NCBI GenBank assembly: GCA_020024515.1
Contig: JAHHTR010000006.1
Span: 1 to 37,931, forward strand
DNA: 37,931 bases
Source: Angelakisella sp.
GTDB lineage: Bacteria > Bacillota > Clostridia > Oscillospirales > Ruminococcaceae
Reading direction: 5' to 3'
Part shown: positions 8,665 through 16,036 of the stretch, piece by piece
Layout of the letters: each line of letters begins with the position of its first letter
Numbering within the stretch: position 1 is the first letter of the stretch
The notes under the pieces: model-generated
Database searches by the model: none
The model's input: the letters and a program-made list of their open reading frames with translations, nothing else
What the model was told of the DNA's origin: nothing
Position numbers and translations under genes: made by a program

Positions 8665-9219
8665 ATGATAGAAAAAATTAAACTTATATTTAATTTATTT
8701 TTTACATTCGCAAAAATAGGCGCTTTTACATTTGGTGGAGGATATGCCATGATGCCAATATTACAACGTGAAATTGTGGAAAATAAACAATGGGCAACGT
8801 CCGATGAACTTATCGACTACTATGCAATAGGACAATGTACACCGGGAATTATTGCAGTTAATACCGCAACATTCATAGGACAAAAAAAGGCTGGAATTAT
8901 CGGTGGCATTTTTGCAACTTTGGGACTTGTCTTTCCATCAATCGTAATAATAGAACTTATCAGCAAGTTTATTTCAAACTTTACTTCTATTGTTGCTGTG
9001 CAATATGCCTTTAACGGAATACGTGTATGTGTCGGTGTACTAATTCTTCAAACTGTCTTTAAGCTTTTTGACAGCTCTGTAAAAAATGTTTTTGGTGCAG
9101 TAATCTTCTTTATAGCCTTTATACTGTCAATCTTTTTCAATGTATCACCTATAATATTAATTATTGTTGCAAGCATTGTCGGATTGATTGCAACATTTTT
9201 TGAAAATAAACGCACATAA
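8665..9219 (+). CDS. Chromate transporter, single-domain subunit A
   Basis: This 184-residue membrane protein is one CHR domain with about six helices. The signature 'GAFTFGGGYAMMPILQREI' sits at residues 19-37, followed by 'GQCTPGIIAVNTATFIGQ' and a Gly-rich 'GIIGGIFATLGLVFPS' helix. CHR proteins export chromate in some bacteria; in gut and sediment Firmicutes the natural substrate is often unknown. The next gene is a second CHR half 16 bases downstream, which fits the short-chain, two-gene form where the halves form a heterodimer. TGAGGA precedes the ATG by 8 bases. Confidence 0.9.
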   Translation: MIEKIKLIFNLFFTFAKIGAFTFGGGYAMMPILQREIVENKQWATSDELIDYYAIGQCTPGIIAVNTATFIGQKKAGIIGGIFATLGLVFPSIVIIELISKFISNFTSIVAVQYAFNGIRVCVGVLILQTVFKLFDSSVKNVFGAVIFFIAFILSIFFNVSPIILIIVASIVGLIATFFENKRT

Positions 9220-9235
9220 ATAAAGGAGATAAAAA

Positions 9236-9808
9236 ATGATATATTTAAGATTATATATAGAATTCTTTTTAACAGGACTTTTTGCCATTGGCGGTGGTCT
9301 TGCCACCCTCCCTTTTTTGGAAAATATAGGTATACGTACAGGGTGGTATAACCATGAAATGCTTGCTGATATGATAGCAATTTCCGAAAGCACACCGGGA
9401 GCTATGGGTATAAATATGGCAACATATACAGGGATTCACATAAGTGGTGTCTTCGGCGGAATTATCGCTACCTTGGGACTTATTACACCATCAATTATCA
9501 TTATTCTTATCATTTCAAAAGTCTTTAACAAATTTAAAGAAAACAAATATATACAAGGAATCCTTACAGGGCTGCGTCCAACATCAGCAGCGCTTATTGC
9601 AGTTGCATGTGTCGGTATCCTAAAGCTTGTGCTCTTTAAAGGTCAAATATGTATACTGAATTTTCACCTATCACTTATACCGAATATTATCAACTTAAAA
9701 GCACTGGGCTTTGGGATTATACTTTATATGCTTATGAAAAAAAGTAAATTTCACCCTATTTTCTGGATAATTATTTCCGGTGTAATAGGTGTTATTTTAA
9801 AAATATAA
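9236..9808 (+). CDS. Chromate transporter, single-domain subunit B
   Basis: This is the partner CHR domain of 190 residues. It carries the second-half version of the signature: 'GLFAIGGGLATLPFLENIG' near residue 15, 'SESTPGAMGINMATYTGIH' and 'GVFGGIIATLGLITPS'. AAAGGAG precedes the ATG by about seven bases. It lies 16 bases after the first half and should be co-translated. The C-terminal half is a more divergent set of hydrophobic helices. The following lipoprotein gene starts 29 bases later and may be in the same transcript. Confidence 0.9.
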   Translation: MIYLRLYIEFFLTGLFAIGGGLATLPFLENIGIRTGWYNHEMLADMIAISESTPGAMGINMATYTGIHISGVFGGIIATLGLITPSIIIILIISKVFNKFKENKYIQGILTGLRPTSAALIAVACVGILKLVLFKGQICILNFHLSLIPNIINLKALGFGIILYMLMKKSKFHPIFWIIISGVIGVILKI

Positions 9809-9837
9809 AAATTTAATGCTTGTTGGAGGATAGTCGT

Positions 9838-10959
9838 TTGCATTTTAAAAAATTTACTCTTACAATAACAACTATATCATTACTACTATTATTGTTTATT
9901 GCTTCTTGTAATATATTTAATATGGATAATACTAAGAAATGTATGCCTACCTACCAATATCAATTTGAAATTCCTTTAAATGATGAAACTCTGCAAAAGA
10001 TTTTTTTTGATGCCATTTATTATAAACGAAAAAATGTTTCCGTAAATTTCTCCAAATATCAAGGTTTTATTGTAAGAAAGCCATTTAAATATGCTGCTGA
10101 CAAAGTAAAAAAACAAAATAAATACAGTGATATACTAATCAAAAAAGTAACATACCTAACAAAGCAAACAAATAAATACTTAACTGTTGATTTTAACTTT
10201 GAGTTTAACGAAGATGAACTTAAATTTTATAATAAAGCTCCGTTAAAAGATGACTTGGAACTATACGATGAATTTTGCAAAAACATTAATAACGAAAAAT
10301 ATACATTCTTTATTAAAACCACTGATAATCTATATAAATCTATGGTTACTGAATTTATATTAAAAACTGCTGTAAATAATAATTTATTATGGCAAGAGCC
10401 TAAATTCCACAGCATAGAACAACTCTATAAAGATATTTTGGTAATAGATATTATATTCGATAAAGATACAAAAAACTTAAAAGAACGTCATGATGAGTTA
10501 TATAAATATGCAAACAATATTATAAACAGTGATAGCTTTAAAAAGCTCAAAAACCAAAGAGAACAAATTAAATACATACATAATATTGTTATGGATAGTA
10601 TGGAATATGATAAAGACTTACAAGCAAAAATAAATAATTATAATATGACTTTTCAAGATCATATTCAAAATTCGGCTTACGGTGGATTTTTTATTGGCAA
10701 AACCGCATGTACAGGCTATGCTCAGGCAATAAAAATTCTTTGTGATCTTGCCAAAATAAAGTGTACCACTGTTTCCGGATCATTAAACGGAGAATCTCAT
10801 ATATGGAATAAAGTGCAGATAGACGGTGAGGATTATTATCTTGATGCAACGATATCAGATAATGATGAGCTTCCACCATACAATGACTTTTTATTCACTG
10901 AACTAAACTACCGTGAACAACTTTACAAAATTGGACGTAAATCCTATAAACCATTTTAA
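9838..10959 (+). CDS. Transglutaminase-like lipoprotein
   Basis: A secreted, lipid-anchored protein of 373 residues. The start is the TTG at 9838, 7 bases after GGAGGA (9825-9830); an earlier in-frame TTG at 9820 precedes that site. Residues 1-24 are a lipoprotein signal ending in the lipobox 'FIASC' (C24). The C-terminal third is a transglutaminase-like (papain-fold) domain. The likely triad is C291 in 'TACTGYAQA', H321 in 'ESHIWN' and D336 in 'YYLDATISD'. The middle ~200 residues are unrecognised. Surface members of this superfamily act as proteases or peptide cross-linkers; the substrate is unknown. The link to the chromate pair upstream may be only transcriptional. Confidence 0.75.
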   Translation: MHFKKFTLTITTISLLLLLFIASCNIFNMDNTKKCMPTYQYQFEIPLNDETLQKIFFDAIYYKRKNVSVNFSKYQGFIVRKPFKYAADKVKKQNKYSDILIKKVTYLTKQTNKYLTVDFNFEFNEDELKFYNKAPLKDDLELYDEFCKNINNEKYTFFIKTTDNLYKSMVTEFILKTAVNNNLLWQEPKFHSIEQLYKDILVIDIIFDKDTKNLKERHDELYKYANNIINSDSFKKLKNQREQIKYIHNIVMDSMEYDKDLQAKINNYNMTFQDHIQNSAYGGFFIGKTACTGYAQAIKILCDLAKIKCTTVSGSLNGESHIWNKVQIDGEDYYLDATISDNDELPPYNDFLFTELNYREQLYKIGRKSYKPF

Positions 10960-10976
10960 ATATTACGTATAAACTA

Positions 10977-11009
10977 AGCCTACACTTATAACACATATAA
11001 ATGTAGGCT
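10977..11009 (+). terminator. Terminator-like hairpin after the transglutaminase-like gene
   Basis: AGCCTACA (10977-10984) pairs exactly with TGTAGGCT (11002-11009). No U-tract follows, so efficiency as an intrinsic terminator is doubtful. Confidence 0.4.
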
Positions 11010-11028
11010 AAATCTATATGAAAAATAT

Positions 11029-11055
11029 AGGAGCTGATAAAAAATATCAACTCCT
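11029..11055 (-). terminator. Terminator of the leftward GNAT/CAP/Rrf2 group
   Basis: AGGAGCTGATA (11029-11039) and TATCAACTCCT (11045-11055) form an 11-bp stem with one mismatch. Read leftward, it is followed by a short U-rich tract (ATATTTTT). Confidence 0.65.
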
Positions 11056-11074
11056 ACGATTAATTATTATTAAA

Positions 11075-11342
11075 TTATAATTTTTTGTTCATTATTATAA
11101 CTGTATATTTTTCTTGCTGACTCTCCGCACCTGTTTTCTGAAAATTATTTTTCAGCCAAAATTTTTCACTTTGAACATTCCCCTTTACATATCCCAATCT
11201 GACTTCATCAAAATTAGCAGATTTTAAATATTCACAAATATCTGTTATTATCTTACTGCCTATACCTTTATTTTGCATATTTTTATTCATCATAAAAAAG
11301 TTTTTTCACAAAATAATCTTTTGACAGTAATTTAATATCCAA
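11075..11342 (-). pseudogene. GNAT acetyltransferase remnant with internal deletion and frame break
   Basis: The open frame from 11293 (72 residues) is only the C-terminal half of a GNAT acetyltransferase. It has the acetyl-CoA loop 'NKGIGSKI' and then 'VRLGYVKGNVQSEKFWLKN'. A separate frame just upstream starts with TTG at 11342-11340, 8 bases after AAGGAG (11356-11351), and reads 'MDIKLLSKDYFVKKL'. That resembles the N-terminus of the same family. It changes frame within the A/T runs at about 11293-11305. From memory of the family, roughly 75 residues between the two pieces are missing. It follows the CAP gene by 18 bases. Confidence 0.7.
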
Positions 11343-11359
11343 AAATATATCTCCTTACA

Positions 11360-13201
11360 TTAATCCACAATAAACATCTGTGCCCAATAATATGTACCGT
11401 TTTCCTGATAACAAGAAACTGCCATACCTGTAAATTGCCTGTGCATTATATTTGCTCTATGTCCCGGTGAACCCATCCAAGCATCTACAAGTACTCTGGG
11501 ATCTCCAAGGCTTTCTCCGCTTGAATTTCTGCTTCCCATTGCCAAATTTTCGCCAACAAGTATATAGTATTTTTTTCCGTTTTCTGCAAAAACACTGTCC
11601 CATGTTTTATTTCCGGGACGGGCATGATCAAATAAACCTACTATTTCTCTTGCACGAATATCAGCTATTTTTTGTATGTCATTTCTGTATACAAGCGGTT
11701 TTAACCCTTCGTAACTTCTGTTTTTATTACACTCCTCTAAAACTTGTTGATATTTTGAATTTGTTGAAACAGTATCCAGTTTCTTTGTAATTATTATTTT
11801 ACCTTTGTATATATCTGTGCCGTTTCGCAGTACAGATACAGTTACTGTGGCGCTGTTTCCACTGTTAAGCGTTATATTAATTTTCTCTTTTTCGTTTTTT
11901 ACTGTTACATTACCGTTTGTTTCAAAATAAAATACATCACCATCAGTATAATCATTAACTGTTACAATACTTGTTTTACCCAAAGCTAATGAAAGTTTAT
12001 TGTTATCAAGATTCAAATCTTTTACAGAATTTGCAATAACAACAGGTATTGTAACCGTATTGTCAAAATAACCGTCTGCCTTTACAGTGACAGTAATATT
12101 TGCCCTACCGACAGATTGTGGTACAATGCTTAGCTTTCCGGTTGTATATGTAACTTGTACATTTTCATTGTCACTTTGTACAGTTACTGTTCCGTTTTCC
12201 TGTGATACTACATTAACTATTTCTGTCTCACCCATTGGCAATATACATTCTTTTTTATTCAAAGAAAGTTTTGCCTTTGTTGGTATTACATTCATTTCAA
12301 AATTATCTTCATAATCACTGTAACCCTCAGCGCTTACAGTCACTTTTACATTATGTTTTCCCACTTTTGAACTTATCAGTTCTACTGTGCCATTTGATTT
12401 TTTTGTAACTTTTACTCCATCATCTGTCTCTACATTCACGCTTGTGTTTTTTTCAACAAATTTCGGTGTTATTGTTAATAATGTATCTCTTTCAACATCA
12501 TCAACCTTATTATTGCTGTATTCAATATTACCTGTCAAACGAGGTAAAAAACAGTTTAAATTAATTTCTTTTTTGTAATCCTCATAATTTTTATCGTGTG
12601 ACTCAATTTTCAAAATTGATTTACCCGGTTTCACTGCTTTAAGTTTTACTGTATTATCTGTATTTGTAAATTCAAAAGCATCTCCGTCAAGTGAAAAGTT
12701 CAGTGGAATATTTGCAGTATTTGTAAAAACAAACTCTGTATCATCAGTATTAATCAAAATATTATAGTTATCTTCCGATACTTTTTCGACTTTGTTTTCA
12801 ATAAGATTGCAAGTATAGTTTACATCCATTGTCTTTTTCTTTGATACAACATTTAATACATATTCAGTTGTATCATAACCCTTTGCACTTACAACAAAAG
12901 GAATCTGCTCTGTTCCTTCGGTATTGGATTCTATTATAATAATATTATCCAATACTTCCACTTTGGAATTTTGCGATGTATAATTTTCTTTTAACGATAC
13001 AGTATACGATTCATTGTTTTCCAAGGCAACATTGATTTTTGTTTTTGCCTTATCACCCAATAATACCTTTACAGTACTGCTGTCAAGATTTTCTACCAAA
13101 GCATTATTCTCTAAACTGTACACAACAGGCATAGGTTTTGAACACGCAACCATAAATACGGTTATAAACAAAAGTATACCTGTTATTAAATATTTTTTCA
13201 T
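11360..13201 (-). CDS. Lipoprotein with Ig-like repeats and C-terminal CAP/SCP domain
   Basis: This is a 613-residue surface protein. The signal peptide ends in the lipobox 'FMVAC' (C20). Residues ~30-470 are about five beta-rich, Thr/Val/Asn-rich units of roughly 85 residues with recurring 'VTVSAEGY', 'VSAKGYD' and 'VTVKADGY' strands, like bacterial Ig-like domains. Residues ~485-613 form a CAP/SCP (YkwD-like) domain: 'LFDHARP', 'VGENLAMG' and 'SPGHRANIM'. Bacterial CAP proteins are cell-surface or spore-associated and their biochemical role is unsettled. GGGGAG precedes the ATG. It lies 45 bases after the Rrf2 gene and may be in its transcript. Confidence 0.83.
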   Translation of the reverse strand: MKKYLITGILLFITVFMVACSKPMPVVYSLENNALVENLDSSTVKVLLGDKAKTKINVALENNESYTVSLKENYTSQNSKVEVLDNIIIIESNTEGTEQIPFVVSAKGYDTTEYVLNVVSKKKTMDVNYTCNLIENKVEKVSEDNYNILINTDDTEFVFTNTANIPLNFSLDGDAFEFTNTDNTVKLKAVKPGKSILKIESHDKNYEDYKKEINLNCFLPRLTGNIEYSNNKVDDVERDTLLTITPKFVEKNTSVNVETDDGVKVTKKSNGTVELISSKVGKHNVKVTVSAEGYSDYEDNFEMNVIPTKAKLSLNKKECILPMGETEIVNVVSQENGTVTVQSDNENVQVTYTTGKLSIVPQSVGRANITVTVKADGYFDNTVTIPVVIANSVKDLNLDNNKLSLALGKTSIVTVNDYTDGDVFYFETNGNVTVKNEKEKINITLNSGNSATVTVSVLRNGTDIYKGKIIITKKLDTVSTNSKYQQVLEECNKNRSYEGLKPLVYRNDIQKIADIRAREIVGLFDHARPGNKTWDSVFAENGKKYYILVGENLAMGSRNSSGESLGDPRVLVDAWMGSPGHRANIMHRQFTGMAVSCYQENGTYYWAQMFIVD

Positions 13202-13246
13202 AATAAAAAATCTCCCCTTTTTCTAAAATATAGTTATAAAAAATAT

Positions 13247-13678
13247 TTATTTTTTGTGATTACTGCAATCTGTTTTGGTTAAATCAGAAAACTTAACTGC
13301 TTCCAGTTCATTTCTTACCATATCTGAAACACGGGAAAAAATTGCATGAAATTTACACATACCGCAAGCCTCTGTATTCATATTACAATTATAATCTTTT
13401 TCAGCAACACATCTTGAAAGAGCATATTTACCCTCAACGACTTCCAAAACTTCTGCTAAACTAATTGTTTCGGGTGATTTTGCGAGTTCATATCCACCCT
13501 TTGCACCCTTAAAAGATGCAACTATTCCATTTGCTGCCAATTTCCGCAAAATTTTAAGTGAAAATCGAAGGGTGACTCCTGTATATTCAGAAATTTGTGC
13601 TGCGTCCATTCTTTTTGCATTTGCTGCCAAACACTGTACTATTCTTACAGCATAATCAGCCTCCAAAGTAATATGCAT
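13247..13678 (-). CDS. Rrf2 family transcriptional regulator, Fe-S type
   Basis: The 143-residue protein has the Rrf2 winged-helix: 'YAVRIVQCLA' at the start, then the recognition region 'ISEYTGVTLRFSLKILRKL' and the wing 'SFKGAKGGYELA'. C90, C98, C105 and C108 lie in the loop that binds a [2Fe-2S] cluster in IscR, NsrR and RsrR, so redox or NO sensing is plausible; the spacing is not exactly that of IscR. GGAGG precedes the ATG. No isc/suf genes are nearby, so the target is unknown. It may regulate itself and the downstream CAP lipoprotein through the palindrome at 13706-13717. Confidence 0.88.
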   Translation of the reverse strand: MHITLEADYAVRIVQCLAANAKRMDAAQISEYTGVTLRFSLKILRKLAANGIVASFKGAKGGYELAKSPETISLAEVLEVVEGKYALSRCVAEKDYNCNMNTEACGMCKFHAIFSRVSDMVRNELEAVKFSDLTKTDCSNHKK

Positions 13679-13705
13679 ATTTTATCCTCCATATTAAAAC
13701 AATAG

Positions 13706-13717
13706 TTCCATATGAAA
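13706..13717. promoter_or_regulatory. Near-palindromic candidate operator for the Rrf2 regulator
   Basis: TTCCATATGAAA matches its own reverse complement at 10 of 12 positions. It lies immediately downstream of the rrf2 -10 box, over the expected transcription start. That placement suits autoregulation. Confidence 0.4.
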
Positions 13718-13719
13718 TC

Positions 13720-13748
13720 AGTATAACCTAATTATTTACTAAAATCAA
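13720..13748 (-). promoter_or_regulatory. Rrf2 gene promoter
   Basis: Read leftward, TTGATT (13748-13743) and TATACT (13725-13720) have a 17-base spacer. The ATG is about 42 bases further on. Confidence 0.6.
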
Positions 13749-13868
13749 GCTATGTTTTTTGATTTCAAAATTTAATAAAATTCACGACAAAATGCAAAAA
13801 ATTGCCTCTTTAAATATAAAAATTTAAATAAAAGTTATAAAATAATTAAAAAAATTATAACAAAGTAC

Positions 13869-13897
13869 TTGACAAGTATAGTGAATTCAAGTATTAT
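13869..13897 (+). promoter_or_regulatory. Promoter of the SigH-like sigma factor gene
   Basis: TTGACA (13869-13874) and TATTAT (13892-13897) are separated by exactly 17 bases, about 32 bases before the GTG start. Confidence 0.7.
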
Positions 13898-13928
13898 TAT
13901 CTTAACGTAGTTTCTATGGAAAGTAATT

Positions 13929-14522
13929 GTGTGCATTATGGATAAAAATTTTAAAAACTTGTCTGATGAAGATTTAATAACTTATGTGGGACAAGGCAAT
14001 TTTTTTGCCGATTCTGAACTCATTTTACGATATACACCGTATATTATGAAACGTATTTCACGTTACTCTCTACCTGGTGTTGAAAGTGAAGATTTGGTTC
14101 AGGAATGTTTAATAGGACTAATGAAAGCTGTTAAATATTATGACAAGGAAAAGAGCAAGTTTAGTACTTTTGCACGTATATGTATAGAATCTTCTGTATC
14201 AACTGCGGTCGAGTCTGCACTTTCAAATAAAAGTATCCCTTTAAAAGATTACTCATCTATTTCAGAGGAAACTGGACAAAGCACTTTGGATAATACTTAT
14301 TGTTCACCCGAGCAAACAGTATTTTTACAAGAACAGATTAGCGAATTTTATTGCACAGTAGAAAAAATATTGTCTCCTTTTGAGAATAAAGTCTTAACCT
14401 TACATCTTGACGGATACTCTTACAAAACTATTTCGCACAAGCTAAATACTACCCCAAAGGCTGTTGATAATGCTATACAAAGAATTCGACGAAAATTGCG
14501 ACCGATTTACGGTCATATTTAA
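13929..14522 (+). CDS. Sigma-70 family sigma factor, SigH-like
   Basis: The 197-residue protein has sigma regions 2 and 4. Region 2 includes 'EDLVQECLIGLMKAVKYYD' and 'KFSTFARICIESSV' (about residues 58-97). Region 4 ends in the helix-turn-helix 'YSYKTISHKLNTTPKAVDNA' with a basic tail. Size and the opening 'LSDEDLITYVGQGN' match the sporulation/stationary-phase sigma-H type rather than an ECF factor. The GTG at 13929 has GGAAAG five bases upstream; an ATG at 13938 is an alternative. It has its own strong promoter. In Clostridia sigH usually sits near rlmB/secE-nusG, so this may be a paralogue; I therefore give no symbol. Confidence 0.83.
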   Translation: MCIMDKNFKNLSDEDLITYVGQGNFFADSELILRYTPYIMKRISRYSLPGVESEDLVQECLIGLMKAVKYYDKEKSKFSTFARICIESSVSTAVESALSNKSIPLKDYSSISEETGQSTLDNTYCSPEQTVFLQEQISEFYCTVEKILSPFENKVLTLHLDGYSYKTISHKLNTTPKAVDNAIQRIRRKLRPIYGHI

Positions 14523-14571
14523 CTTTCGTTAATAATCAAATTAATTTTTGATTAAAAATATTACAGCCTGG

Positions 14572-14594
14572 TATTTGTAATAAACTTACAAATA
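14572..14594 (+). repeat. Perfect 9-bp stem-loop in the zinc-ribbon gene leader
   Basis: TATTTGTAA (14572-14580) pairs exactly with TTACAAATA (14586-14594) across a 5-base loop. It ends 35 bases before the preferred ATG at 14629. An operator or an mRNA structure are both possible. Confidence 0.45.
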
Positions 14595-14628
14595 AATGGG
14601 TAAAGAAAATAAAGTGAGGTATTTTAAC

Positions 14629-14913
14629 ATGTACGAAGACAAAACATTAGTATGTAAAGAATGTGGATCAGAATTTGTATTTACAGCAGGTGAACAAGAG
14701 TTTTATGCTGAGCGTGGTTTCTCTAACGAACCACAAAGATGTAAATCTTGCCGTGACGCTCGTAAACAAAGCCAAAAAGCTGAAAGAGAAATGTTCACAG
14801 CAACATGTGCAGGTTGTGGTTGTGAAGCACGTGTACCATTCAGACCACGTGAAGACCGCCCTGTATACTGTAGCGAGTGCTTTGCAAAAATCAAAGAGCA
14901 ACAAGATAACTGA
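14629..14913 (+). CDS. Zinc-ribbon protein (zf-trcl-like)
   Basis: A small 94-residue protein with four CxxC pairs: C9/C12, C38/C41, C60/C63 and C81/C84. They are suited to bind two zinc ions. Blocks 'LVCKECGSEFVFTAGEQEFY' and 'RCKSCRDARK' match the probable zinc-binding domain often found in Clostridia. Function is unknown; a nucleic-acid or protein adaptor role is only a guess. I place the start at ATG 14629, 9 bases after GTGAGG (14614-14619). The earlier in-frame ATG at 14596 has no such site. Codon choice is unusually uniform (CGT, GGT, GAA), which suggests high expression. Confidence 0.85.
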   Translation: MYEDKTLVCKECGSEFVFTAGEQEFYAERGFSNEPQRCKSCRDARKQSQKAEREMFTATCAGCGCEARVPFRPREDRPVYCSECFAKIKEQQDN

Positions 14914-14945
14914 TAATTACATCTATATAGGTTAAAAAATGTTGT

Positions 14946-14983
14946 CCCTCCTATCTTTTTTCTTAAAAGGTAGGGGGGTTTTT
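14946..14983 (+). terminator. Terminator after the zinc-ribbon gene
   Basis: A 14-bp G/C-rich stem (14946-14959 with 14965-14978, including G-U pairs) has a 5-base loop and is followed by TTTTT. Confidence 0.88.
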
Positions 14984-15030
14984 GTATTATCAAAATTTGT
15001 TAATAACAAACAGTATTATCTGGCAATAAC

Positions 15031-15068
15031 AAAAACAGTCTGTGAGGGTAGACTCATAGACTGTTTTT
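15031..15068. terminator. Bidirectional terminator between the zinc-ribbon gene and noc
   Basis: AAAAACAGTCTGTGAG (15031-15046) pairs with CTCATAGACTGTTTTT (15053-15068) with one G-U wobble. A-runs on one side and T-runs on the other allow function in both directions. Confidence 0.8.
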
Positions 15069-15092
15069 GCAGATGTGGGAAGTGTATATAAA

Positions 15093-15113
15093 AACATCTT
15101 TTTTAGAGATGCT
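15093..15113 (-). terminator. Short terminator directly after noc
   Basis: Read leftward, AGCATCT and AGATGTT form a 7-bp stem with one wobble, followed by TTTTATA. It begins one base after the noc stop codon. Confidence 0.5.
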
Positions 15114-15114
15114 T

Positions 15115-15921
15115 TTACACATTTTTATGTACTTTTATTGTGTACAAATAAAACTTATCATTTTCGGTGCGTTGTGTTACCAAATTTACACCTCTGTTTT
15201 TTATATCTTTAACAATTTCTTCAACAGATGAAAAAATTATCCTGTAATCATGGCTGATAAAGTTTCGATGTATTTTTGAGCTTTCTTGTTGCTCAACCAA
15301 ACCCTCAATATATTCCTCGGCTTTTTGTGTGTTATATTTTTTTTCGGCTATTACTATGGCGGCATTTAGTCTTTTTTCTTCATTATCTATCTTTAATAAA
15401 CCTCTTGCCACTCTTTCCGGAAAATCGTTTTCTATTGCCAGTTGCTTTATTTCATCGGATAATTTAAGAAGTCGCATTTTATTTGATGCCGCAGGTTGTG
15501 AAATTCCAAGCATTGTGCAAACCTTGCTTTGCGTTATCCCCAGTGAATTAATAAGTTTTTCTATACCTTCTGCCTGTTCAAAGTAATTTAAGTCTTCTCT
15601 GTGCATATTTTCCACAAGTGCAAGCACAGCGCTTTCATCACTGGAATAATTTTCAATAATACATGGTATTTCCGACATTCCAAGCTTTTGACAAGCTCGT
15701 AAACGTCTCTCACCTGCAACAAGAGTATATCCACGTCTATCTTTATTTTTTACAACTATTATAGGAGTCAAAAGTCCATTTCTCGATATACTTTTTGCCA
15801 AGCTATCAAGCTGTTCTTCAGAAAAATTTTTTCGAGGTTGATTTGGGTTTGGAGCTATACTGTCTAATGCAATTAAAACTACATTACCCTTTATTTTTAA
15901 CTTATTTTTCTTTTTCAACAT
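15115..15921 (-). CDS. noc: ParB/Spo0J/Noc family DNA-binding protein, Noc-like
   Basis: The protein has the ParB N-terminal domain with the CTPase motifs 'GERRLRACQKLG' and 'ENMHREDLNYFEQAEGIEKL'. A helix-turn-helix ('TQSKVCTMLGISQPAASNKM') and a C-terminal dimerisation segment follow. 'EDLNYFEQAEG' resembles Noc, the nucleoid-occlusion paralogue, more than Spo0J; with no parA/soj beside it and rsmG directly upstream I favour Noc. ParB remains possible. I chose ATG 15921 (268 residues): a GGGAG/GTGG-rich site lies just upstream. The open frame extends to a GTG at 15969 (284 residues) that lacks one. Noc binds its sites and membranes to block division over DNA. Confidence 0.8.
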   Translation of the reverse strand: MLKKKNKLKIKGNVVLIALDSIAPNPNQPRKNFSEEQLDSLAKSISRNGLLTPIIVVKNKDRRGYTLVAGERRLRACQKLGMSEIPCIIENYSSDESAVLALVENMHREDLNYFEQAEGIEKLINSLGITQSKVCTMLGISQPAASNKMRLLKLSDEIKQLAIENDFPERVARGLLKIDNEEKRLNAAIVIAEKKYNTQKAEEYIEGLVEQQESSKIHRNFISHDYRIIFSSVEEIVKDIKNRGVNLVTQRTENDKFYLYTIKVHKNV

Positions 15922-15998
15922 TTTCCATTCCACTCCCGTATTTGTATTTCGTTGTATTAACTTTAACACAAATATTCCTTTTTTACCACAAATAAAAA

Positions 15999-16031
15999 AC
16001 GCAAAATACCTTTATATATTGCATCTTGCGT
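15999..16031 (-). terminator. Probable terminator after rsmG
   Basis: Read leftward, ACGCAA (16031-16026) pairs with TTGCGT (16004-15999), extended inward past one mismatch, and is followed by TTTTTTATTTG. The loop is long (about 17-21 bases). It would make noc partly independent of rsmG. Confidence 0.5.
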
Positions 16032-16036
16032 CATTT

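Noticed and set aside
9048..9395. Minus-strand ORF across the chromate transporter pair
   Set aside because: Antisense shadow with no start signals or recognisable motifs.
14846..14853. CACGTGAA in the zinc-ribbon gene as a parS site
   Set aside because: Only half of TGTTTCACGTGAAACA matches; flanks do not fit, and the bases encode conserved residues.
14663..14935. Second-frame ORF over the zinc-ribbon gene
   Set aside because: It is a frame shadow; the zinc-ribbon frame has the CxxC motifs and the ribosome site.
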